64,000 nucleotides of DNA from Paraburkholderia phosphatilytica (GTDB taxonomy: Bacteria > Pseudomonadota > Gammaproteobacteria > Burkholderiales > Burkholderiaceae): the NCBI RefSeq assembly GCF_003443895.1, contig NZ_QQOA01000009.1:182063-246062 (forward strand), written 5' to 3'. Shown here piece after piece: positions 26,223-32,543 of this stretch. The notes under the pieces were generated by a model. That model did not search any database. It had not been told where the DNA came from and worked only from the letters and a program-made list of their open reading frames with translations. The translations under genes and the position numbers were made by a program. The first letter of the stretch is position 1. Each line of letters starts with the position of its first letter.

Positions 26223-26681
26223 ATGCGACCCGTTTTCACCTTCAAGGTGCGTATCCAGACCGCCGGTTGTGCATCTCTCGCCGCGCTCGCGCTGGCGCTC
26301 ATCTCGACGGCCGGCTATGCGCAGGAAGCGCCCGCGACGGATTCCGCGAACGTCCCGAATCTCGTCGCGAACGACATGCCCGCTGTGATGAACGGCCCGA
26401 TGGCGATCGAAGCCGTCGCCGACGACAGCCAGCGTATCAGCGACGCGTTCGTCGTCTCGTCCGACACCTCCACCAGCAACGCACCGCTCGACGATCAGGT
26501 GCTGTCGCATCAGCGCGGCGGCAAGGTCGGCATGGTGATGGTCGCCGCGACGCCGCAGCTGATGCAGGGCAACAACGTGACGCTGTGGGACGAGATCGCG
26601 CCGCCCGCGCCGGTGCCGGCGATTCCCGTCGACGCGTCGCGCTCGACGCAGGAAAACGTCGCGAGCTATACGCGCCGCTAG
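26223..26681 (+). CDS. FapA-like exported protein, first gene of amyloid-like operon
   Basis: 152 residues with a long signal peptide (about 1-35, ALALALISTAGYAQEAP). Mid-protein is a double-glycine-like motif DDQVLSHQRGGKVGM (around residues 90-104), then VMVAATPQLMQGNNVTLWD. The same layout (motif, then hydrophobic stretch, then a G-N or N-G turn) recurs in the FapE-like protein at 30078. In Pseudomonas, FapA controls the subunit composition of the fibre. Recognition rests on position as first gene, exported nature and this shared layout, not on strong sequence identity. It follows a sigma-54 promoter and AAGGAG. Confidence 0.65.
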   Translation: MRPVFTFKVRIQTAGCASLAALALALISTAGYAQEAPATDSANVPNLVANDMPAVMNGPMAIEAVADDSQRISDAFVVSSDTSTSNAPLDDQVLSHQRGGKVGMVMVAATPQLMQGNNVTLWDEIAPPAPVPAIPVDASRSTQENVASYTRR

Positions 26682-26727
26682 CGCCAACGCAAACGTTCAC
26701 GACACGACCGACGTACAAGGAGTTGCG

Positions 26728-27237
26728 ATGAGCCCTCTTCTTCCGGTCCCGAGCAGTCGCCGCCCGTTGGCGAACCCGCTCCTCGCCGCGGCGCTCGCGG
26801 TGTTCGCGGGACTCGCGTCGGGTGTCGCCGGTGCGCAGCAGGTCGTGAATCCCGGCGACATCATCGTCGAGCGGACCGTCACGCCGCGCAGCGCGTTCGA
26901 CACCGTGCCGAAAGACCAGGACCCGGTCGCGGTGCGCGCCACCACGTTCCCGGCCAACACCTTCAATCCGGCGCTCGCCCAGCTCGCCACCGACGCGGAC
27001 CTGACGAACGCGCACGGCTCGAGCGGCATCGCGCCGAACGGCGCGCTCACCGGCAGCGGCATGCAGGCGGTCACGCGGATCCTGTCCGGCAACGCGACCG
27101 GCAGCAACGTCGCGCTGAACGCGGGCGCGATCGGTCAGCCGGCGCCGGGACTCGGCGGGCAGCTGTCGTCGTCGGTGTCGGGTGCGCTCGCGCCGCTGAC
27201 CAACGCACTGTCGGGCTCGATGGGAGGCCTGCGATGA
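26728..27237 (+). CDS. Small exported protein of the amyloid-like operon
   Basis: 169 residues. A signal peptide (about 10-36, ending GVAGAQQ) is followed by an unrecognised chain rich in Ala, Gly, Asn, Thr and Ser. It has DADLTNAHGSSG at about residues 88-99, which aligns with the double-glycine-like motifs in its operon neighbours, although the final glycine pair is replaced by G-S. No amyloid repeat is visible. It overlaps the next gene by 4 bases (ATGA), so it is translationally coupled to the FapB-like protein. It has no obvious equivalent in the six-gene Pseudomonas operon. Confidence 0.65.
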   Translation: MSPLLPVPSSRRPLANPLLAAALAVFAGLASGVAGAQQVVNPGDIIVERTVTPRSAFDTVPKDQDPVAVRATTFPANTFNPALAQLATDADLTNAHGSSGIAPNGALTGSGMQAVTRILSGNATGSNVALNAGAIGQPAPGLGGQLSSSVSGALAPLTNALSGSMGGLR

Positions 27238-27848
27238 GCCCGCGCGCCCGCCTCGCTGCCGCGACGTTCGCCGGCTGCGCGCTCGTCGCCGCGACGGCCG
27301 CCCACGCGCAGCGCGTGCCGGTGGTGAACGGCGACGCGACGATCGAATCCGGCGCGGGTGTCTCGACGAACGGTGTCGTGACGGTCAACGAAGCCGCGGG
27401 CCTGAACAACGCGCAGGCCAACCAGATGACGATCACGCAGGGCGGCACGGCCGCCGGCAGCGACAACGCCAGCGTGCAGAGCGCATCGGCGCGCGCGAAG
27501 GTGCCGAGTGCCCACGCGACGATCGAAGGCAACGCATTCTCGAATTCTTCCGGAGCCCTGATGATCAATCAGGCCGCCGGAGCAGCGAATCTCCAGCGCA
27601 ACAGTGTGCAGATCGGCACTGGGGTGCCAGGAGTCGAGACCGTTACGGATGGGGAGCTATCCGCGACGGCCCCGAAAAACGGCGGTCAGGATCTGGTGGG
27701 TGGGGTTCGTAGCGTGCGCGAGGCAAACATTTCCAGTGACGCCTTCAAGAACGTCAGCGGGATCGTGCAGATCAACCAGACTGCCGGCGCCGGTAACACC
27801 ACGGCAAACAGTTTTGTGCTCCGTCCCCCGGCGGGCACTCTTTTCTGA
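27234..27848 (+). CDS. FapB-like amyloid repeat protein (probable nucleator/minor subunit)
   Basis: 204 residues with a signal peptide (about 1-26, ATAAHAQ). Three imperfect repeats of about 33 residues begin at residues 35, 95 and 164. Each runs A-[TN]-I-[ES]-x(6-8)-[NS]-G-x(2-3)-[IV]-N-[EQ]-[AT]-A-G-x2-N-x3-N: for example SGALMINQAAGAANLQRNS and SGIVQINQTAGAGNTTANS. Such Asn/Gln/Gly/Ala strand-turn repeats separated by variable linkers are the hallmark of Fap amyloid subunits. It lies directly before a larger paralogue, as fapB lies before fapC. FapB is proposed to nucleate the fibre. Sec-dependent export to the periplasm, then surface assembly, is inferred. Confidence 0.7.
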   Translation: MSPRARLAAATFAGCALVAATAAHAQRVPVVNGDATIESGAGVSTNGVVTVNEAAGLNNAQANQMTITQGGTAAGSDNASVQSASARAKVPSAHATIEGNAFSNSSGALMINQAAGAANLQRNSVQIGTGVPGVETVTDGELSATAPKNGGQDLVGGVRSVREANISSDAFKNVSGIVQINQTAGAGNTTANSFVLRPPAGTLF

Positions 27849-27877
27849 AGTACCACATACGTATCGGAGCGATAACC

Positions 27878-29266
27878 ATGAAACGCACTCTCATTGCTAC
27901 TGCCGTCCTCGCAGCCGCGTCGACCAGCGTGTTTGCAAACGGCGTCAAGGATCCGTTCATCTTCAACGCCACGCTGGTCGGCGAAGAAGTCGGGGTACAG
28001 GGCTGGGTCACGCTGTTCGGCTGTGTCGACGTCAACAGCACCGCCGGCGCCGTGGTCAACAACACGCAGAACGTGTGGGCGAACCACTCCACGATCTCGC
28101 CGAATGCACAGAGCTACGAAACGGGCCACGTGACCACGTCGGTCAACAACTCGACCTCGCAGTTCAGCACGAACGGTTCGGCCTATGCGGCTGTGGCAGT
28201 GGCTTCGACGAGCTCGTCGAAGCAGTCGTCGGGCTTCTCGGCATCGGGTAAATACGCGTACGGCAACCAGTCGAGCGCATCGATCGCCGGCGGCTACGAG
28301 TACAGCGCGCAGGACGCGAACATCTCCGGTTCGTCGAGCCACAGCAGCCACGACCAGGGCGGCCACATCGTCGCGGGCGGCATCATCGGCGGCAGCTATG
28401 GCTACGACGTGCACAACGGCCCGCACAGCGGCTCGGGCAGCGGCTATGTCGCCGGAGGCCTCGCCGCCGGATACAACGAGTCGAACTACTCGAACTCGCA
28501 CAGCGTGAACAGCAACTTCGCCGCCACCGAAGGGTCGGGCCAGGGCGCGGCATGGGTCAAGCAGCGGGATTCGGGCTCCGGCTACGCGAGCGTGAGCGGC
28601 AAGGAATCGAGCTACGAGAATTCCTCGTCGTCGGCTTCCGAAGGGATCGCCGCGGTGTGGGGCCTCACCTCGAACACGACGAACGACAACACGACGGTCA
28701 AGGGTAGCGTGACGCAGCACATCGACACGCAGACCCCGGGCAACCTGACCGCGACAACCGGCACAGGCGCCGCGACGGGCGTGTCGGGCAACATCGGCGT
28801 GAACATCGCGGAAGGCATCGACAATGCGCAGGCCAACGACGCATCGCTCGCATCGATCGACGCCGGCAACGTGTTCGGCAATGCGCAGGTGTTCAACAAC
28901 CAGTCGTCCGGCGGCTCGGCGAGCATCAAGAACTTCAACGTGAATGCGTCGCTGGGTGACAACTCGCTGAAGAGCGCGACCGGCAACATCGGCGTGAACA
29001 TCGCCTCGGGCGTGGGCAACGTGCAGAACAACAGCATGGCTGCCTCGACCTCGACGGTGACGGCGAAGAACGCGAACGGCGCGATGGTCGCAACGGATCA
29101 GAACGACCAGACCGCCGAGCTCGCGTTCAGCGGCTCGTTCGAAGGCACGGCTTCGCTCGGTGCGGGCGCGCTGTCCGGCGCCACCGGCAACATCGGCGTG
29201 AACATCGCCGGCGGCGCTGGCAACGTGCAGCACAACGGTCTCGCGATCGCCTCGATGAGCAAGTAA
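27878..29266 (+). CDS. fapC: FapC-like major functional amyloid subunit
   Basis: 462 residues with a signal peptide (about 1-20, AASTSVFANG). Three near-identical repeats occur: GNIGVNIAEGIDNAQAND (304-321), GNIGVNIASGVGNVQNNS (369-386) and GNIGVNIAGGAGNVQHNG (437-454), separated by 45-50 residue linkers. A degenerate fourth copy (VDVNSTAGAVVNNTQNVW) is near residues 50-67. Between is a long Ser/Gly/Asn/Tyr/His-rich region (about 75-270, SGSSSHSSHDQGGHIVAGG). Three GVN-[IV]-A-x-G-x-x-N-x-Q-x-N repeats with long linkers match FapC of Pseudomonas. The protein is expected to be secreted through the barrel at 31039 and to polymerise on the surface. The mRNA ends in a strong intercistronic hairpin. 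Confidence 0.75.
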   Translation: MKRTLIATAVLAAASTSVFANGVKDPFIFNATLVGEEVGVQGWVTLFGCVDVNSTAGAVVNNTQNVWANHSTISPNAQSYETGHVTTSVNNSTSQFSTNGSAYAAVAVASTSSSKQSSGFSASGKYAYGNQSSASIAGGYEYSAQDANISGSSSHSSHDQGGHIVAGGIIGGSYGYDVHNGPHSGSGSGYVAGGLAAGYNESNYSNSHSVNSNFAATEGSGQGAAWVKQRDSGSGYASVSGKESSYENSSSSASEGIAAVWGLTSNTTNDNTTVKGSVTQHIDTQTPGNLTATTGTGAATGVSGNIGVNIAEGIDNAQANDASLASIDAGNVFGNAQVFNNQSSGGSASIKNFNVNASLGDNSLKSATGNIGVNIASGVGNVQNNSMAASTSTVTAKNANGAMVATDQNDQTAELAFSGSFEGTASLGAGALSGATGNIGVNIAGGAGNVQHNGLAIASMSK

Positions 29267-29312
29267 CAGGCGACCCAGCAGACTGGGGGTATTCGCATCA
29301 CACAGGCGGGAA

Positions 29313-29343
29313 CGCGCCGGCGGCCAGTGCAGCCGCCGGCGCG
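29313..29343 (+). promoter_or_regulatory. Intercistronic hairpin between major subunit and peptidase genes
   Basis: A perfect 12-bp GC-rich stem (CGCGCCGGCGGC and its complement) around CAGTGCA. There is no T-run, so it should not fully terminate. Such hairpins slow 3' decay and stall or partly attenuate read-through, letting the fibre subunit be made in excess over the export machinery. Confidence 0.5.
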
Positions 29344-29359
29344 CACTCAGGAGACCAGC

Positions 29360-30070
29360 ATGTCCGGGTTTTTCCGGTTCCCGGTGTCGCGGTTCGTCGT
29401 GGCGCTGGCAGGTTGCATATTGTGTGCGGCAGGCCACGCTCAGTCGAGCATCGACACGTCTACTCTCGTCGGCGTACCGCTCGTTAAATCGATCCGCTCG
29501 ATGAGAGACATCCGCTACAGCCACATCGTCAGCCAGCAGTATGACTACAGCTGCGGTGCGGCCGCGCTCGCGACGCTTCTCAGGTACGGCTACGGCATCG
29601 ACATCCCGGAGACAGAACTGATCCGCCGGATGATGGTGTTCTCGACGCCCGAGGTGGTCGTGAAGAACGGCTTCTCGATGCTCGACATGAAGAAGTTCGT
29701 CGAGACCATCGGGCTGCGCGGACGCGGGTTCCGGGTCAACACGGAAGCGCTCTATCACCTGCAGATTCCTGTCCTCGTGCTGATGAACATCGACGGTTAC
29801 GAACACTTCGTGATCGTCAAGCATGCCGAAGACGGCCGCATTTTCATTGCCGACCCGGCGCTTGGCAATCGCATCGTGCTCGAAGGGGACTTCTCGAAGA
29901 CGTGGAACGGCCTCGTCTTCGCGGTTCTCGGCAAACCGTTCCGGGAGGACTCGCCGCTCCTGCAGGACAACGAGTCGCTCGCGCTGAAACTGCGCGCGAA
30001 CGCGCTCGCGAACGGCACGGCGGCGACGCCCTTCGTCGAATACGGCTTGATCAAGGCCGAACTTTTCTGA
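29360..30070 (+). CDS. fapD: C39-family cysteine peptidase (FapD-like)
   Basis: 236 residues from ATG 29360 with CAGGAGACCAGC ribosome site. A signal peptide (about 10-28) is followed by a papain-like C39 domain: catalytic YDYSCGAAALATLL (Cys65), GYEHFVIVK (His149) and FIADPALG (Asp165). C39 peptidases cut after double-glycine leader motifs. Unlike bacteriocin transporters this one is free, with no ABC domain, as FapD is. It is the only enzyme in the cluster. Likely substrates are the three neighbours with DxxLxxxxG motifs. The stop is 7 bp from the next start. Confidence 0.85.
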   Translation: MSGFFRFPVSRFVVALAGCILCAAGHAQSSIDTSTLVGVPLVKSIRSMRDIRYSHIVSQQYDYSCGAAALATLLRYGYGIDIPETELIRRMMVFSTPEVVVKNGFSMLDMKKFVETIGLRGRGFRVNTEALYHLQIPVLVLMNIDGYEHFVIVKHAEDGRIFIADPALGNRIVLEGDFSKTWNGLVFAVLGKPFREDSPLLQDNESLALKLRANALANGTAATPFVEYGLIKAELF

Positions 30071-30077
30071 TCCGACC

Positions 30078-30914
30078 ATGAAGCGCCACCTCTCACAGAT
30101 CGGCCTCGCGTTGTGCGCCACAGCGTGCGGTCTCTCGGATGGTGCGTTTGCCGCCGAAGGTACCGGTGTGTCTCCGGTACCGGCCTTTCTCTCGACGGGC
30201 GATGTCGCACCACAAGGCGTCAAATGTCAGGCCGTCGGCGACGACGTGCTTGCCCAGCAGACCGGCAGAGGAGCCGGTGGAGAAATGATTTCCGGGTTCG
30301 TGTTGAACCTGTTGTCGCAATGGCAGTTGCCGAACGGCGCGACGGCGGTCGCGCAAGGCTCGCTCTCGGTCGCGCAGAACACGGCGAACCAGCTGAGCGC
30401 AAACGTGAGCACGCTCGCGCGCGTGACCGATCCGGGCGGGGGCTCGGGTAACAACGGCGCGAACCCGAACGCGAGCGTGAACGGCGGGCAGAACGTGTCG
30501 GTGAACGGCGTGTCGCAGATCACCCAGGTGGCCGGCAACGGCAATCTTGGAATCAACGGCGCGCAGATCGACTTCAATAACAGCACCGCGTCGGTTTCGA
30601 CGATGCCGGGCGGCAGCAACGCGCTTTCGTCAGCCGCCGAAAACGCGGCCGGCACGATCAAGGCGGGCATCTCGTTCGGCGGCAACGGCGTGACGGTCGC
30701 GCTGCAGACGCCGGCCGGCATCTCGACGCAGACGATCACGCCGAGCAATGCGATGGGCACGAGTTCGATCGCGCAGCTGCTGCAGATCGCGGGCAACAAC
30801 CAGCAGGTCGCCAACCAGCTCCAGCTGCATCTGCAGACGCAACAGATGTCGGCGGCGATGATCCGTCAATCGGGCGTGCTGCAGGCGCTACAAAACTCAA
30901 TCAGCAGACGATAG
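30078..30914 (+). CDS. FapE-like exported protein of the amyloid-like operon
   Basis: 278 residues with a signal peptide (about 1-26, SDGAFAAEG). A motif DDVLAQQTGRGAGGEM (about 55-70) aligns with the double-glycine-like motif of the 26223 protein and is followed by the similar GFVLNLLSQWQLPNG. Two copies of the amyloid-type repeat are visible: VSQITQVAGNGNLGINGAQI (about 143-162) and IAQLLQIAGNNQQVANQLQL (about 233-252). So it combines the leader-type N-terminus of FapA with the repeats of FapB/C. FapE is a minor fibre component in Pseudomonas. Position between FapD-like and FapF-like genes agrees. Confidence 0.68.
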   Translation: MKRHLSQIGLALCATACGLSDGAFAAEGTGVSPVPAFLSTGDVAPQGVKCQAVGDDVLAQQTGRGAGGEMISGFVLNLLSQWQLPNGATAVAQGSLSVAQNTANQLSANVSTLARVTDPGGGSGNNGANPNASVNGGQNVSVNGVSQITQVAGNGNLGINGAQIDFNNSTASVSTMPGGSNALSSAAENAAGTIKAGISFGGNGVTVALQTPAGISTQTITPSNAMGTSSIAQLLQIAGNNQQVANQLQLHLQTQQMSAAMIRQSGVLQALQNSISRR

Positions 30915-30925
30915 TCAGGAGAACG

Positions 30926-31042
30926 ATGCGGGCCGCCACCCGCGCCACAAGCGGTGAACAGCAGTATCGATCAGGCAGCGCACGGGGTTGGGGACTCCGT
31001 CATGCGCTGTCCGGGTGGGAACACCGGGGGACACAACAATGA
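30926..31042 (+). CDS. Short ORF translationally coupled to the outer-membrane barrel gene
   Basis: 38 codons, starting MRAATRATSGEQQYRSGS and ending RGTQQ. CAGGAGAACG gives an excellent ribosome site six bases from ATG 30926, and the TGA stop (31040-31042) overlaps the downstream ATG 31039 in ATGA. Arg/Gly/Ser-rich sequence, no signal peptide. Its translation would open a hairpin (31008-31033) covering the downstream ribosome site. The peptide itself may have no function. Codon usage is too short to judge. Confidence 0.45.
   Translation: MRAATRATSGEQQYRSGSARGWGLRHALSGWEHRGTQQ
31008..31033 (+). promoter_or_regulatory. Hairpin sequestering the ribosome site of the barrel gene
   Basis: TGTCC (31008-31012) pairs with GGACA (31029-31033) and GGTG (31014-31017) with CACC (31022-31025) around a GGAA loop, with an internal bulge. 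The GGGGGA ribosome site of ATG 31039 lies in the 3' arm. Stability was not computed. Confidence 0.35.
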
Positions 31043-32517
31043 TGAACCGTACCACGACGAGAGCGCCGGGCAGCGTGCTCGCGGCCATTCCGGCCGCGGT
31101 CATCCTGTTCGCGCTGTCGCAGTCGGCCGCCGCGCAGGCGATCGCCGACCAGTCCGTCGAAGACCGGCTGAACACGTTGATGCGCGTGGTCGACCAGCAG
31201 CAGAAGCAGATCCAGTCGCTCGAGCGCCAGGTCACGAACCTCGAGATGCAGCAGCGCGGCCGCGGCCTCGCAGGTGCACCGATCGAAGGCGCGGCGGTGG
31301 CCGAGCAGCCCGGCAGCGACGGGCTGCCCGTGCAGTTGCCGCCGCTCGCGCAGGTGACCCCGGGGGCATCCGCGCCGGGCGGTACGACCGGCACCGCGAC
31401 CGGCGTGCCGGTCAACCCGCCGTCGCCCGACAATGCGCCGGCGGAACCGTCCGCGACCACGGGGCCGAGCGGCACGAGCGGCCCCGCGACCGCGGCGGCG
31501 CCCAATGCGGCCTCGGCGCCCGGCACCGTCGGCGAGACGCAGAAGGCCGCGCAGCCGGTGCGCACGCAGTCGGAAGAGGCGGTCGTGCAGCGCCAGCAGG
31601 CGCCGCTCTTCGATCACAAGCTGACCCTCGACTGGGGCATCAGCGATACCTACTACGACCGCCGCCAGTTGCAGCTGTCGGGCTTCCTCGCGCTCGATGC
31701 GATCTTTCTCGGCAACATCAATCTGGGCGAAACGAAGTCGCACCAGATCATGGCCGACCTCGATACGCGCTATGGCCTGACGGACCGGGTCAGCGTCGAC
31801 GTCGACGTACCGTACGAGTACCGGCACAGCTCGTTCATCGTCGGCGGCGCGGGCGGCGCGGCCAATACGCTGTCGGACGCGTCGGTCAGCTCGCACGCGC
31901 TCGGCGACGTCAACTTCGGGATCTACTACCAGTTCCTGAAGGAGACCAACAACCTGCCCGACGTGGTGGGCAGCCTGCGCGTGAAGACGCCGTCCGGCAC
32001 GTCGCCGTTCGGCATCAAGGTCGAGCAGCTGACGCCGGACAACACGAATCTCGTCGCGCCGTCGAAGCTGCCGACGGGCACGGGCTTCTGGAACGTCACC
32101 GCGGGCATGTCGGTCCTGAAGACCTACGACCCGGTGGTGCTGTTCGGCAGTCTTTCGTACACCTACAACGTGGCGCGCTCGTTCGCCGACATTTCGTCGG
32201 TGGTCGGTCAGACCGAGCCCGCGGACGTGAAGCTGGGCGACATCATCCAGTTCGGCGGCGGCGTGGCGCTCGCGTTCTCCGACAAGGATTCGGCGAGCAT
32301 CTCGTACACGATGGCGATCGAGCCGCAATCGAAGACGAAGGCGCCGGGCGGCGAATGGGTGGGCGTACCGGGCAGCGAAACCACTGCCTCGGTGCTGAAC
32401 TTCGGACTGAATCACGTGGTGAACAAGCACCTGACGATCAACGGCGCGGTGTCGGTGGGATTGACGCCGGATGCGCCGAACTTCGTCGTCGGCTTGCGCT
32501 TTCCGTACACCTTCTGA
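31039..32517 (+). CDS. fapF: FapF-like outer-membrane beta-barrel amyloid transporter
   Basis: 492 residues from ATG 31039. Signal peptide (about 12-33, FALSQSAAAQA), then a coiled coil (VEDRLNTLMRVVDQQQKQIQ to about residue 78), a Pro/Ala/Gly/Thr-rich linker of about 100 residues, and a barrel that begins HKLTLDWGISDTYYDRRQLQ LSGFLALDAIFLGNI and ends in phenylalanine (RFPYTF), the outer-membrane protein signature. Trimerising coiled coil plus linker plus barrel is the layout of Pseudomonas FapF, the channel that exports Fap subunits. General MetA-degradation-type barrels share the fold but lack the coiled coil. It is 26 bp upstream of the second activator gene. Confidence 0.82.
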   Translation: MMNRTTTRAPGSVLAAIPAAVILFALSQSAAAQAIADQSVEDRLNTLMRVVDQQQKQIQSLERQVTNLEMQQRGRGLAGAPIEGAAVAEQPGSDGLPVQLPPLAQVTPGASAPGGTTGTATGVPVNPPSPDNAPAEPSATTGPSGTSGPATAAAPNAASAPGTVGETQKAAQPVRTQSEEAVVQRQQAPLFDHKLTLDWGISDTYYDRRQLQLSGFLALDAIFLGNINLGETKSHQIMADLDTRYGLTDRVSVDVDVPYEYRHSSFIVGGAGGAANTLSDASVSSHALGDVNFGIYYQFLKETNNLPDVVGSLRVKTPSGTSPFGIKVEQLTPDNTNLVAPSKLPTGTGFWNVTAGMSVLKTYDPVVLFGSLSYTYNVARSFADISSVVGQTEPADVKLGDIIQFGGGVALAFSDKDSASISYTMAIEPQSKTKAPGGEWVGVPGSETTASVLNFGLNHVVNKHLTINGAVSVGLTPDAPNFVVGLRFPYTF

Positions 32518-32543
32518 CGTGCCAACGACATACGAGGCCGATC

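Noticed and set aside
27686..30223. An 845-codon minus-strand ORF opposite the amyloid-like genes
   Set aside because: It is antisense to five good signal-peptide proteins and is Arg/Val/Asp-rich shadow sequence.
30954..32543. A very long open frame running through the barrel gene into the second activator, which would give a 1108-residue fusion
   Set aside because: The part before 32544 is in a different frame from the barrel gene and has Arg/Gly/Ala-rich shadow composition; the activator has its own GTG with GAGG.
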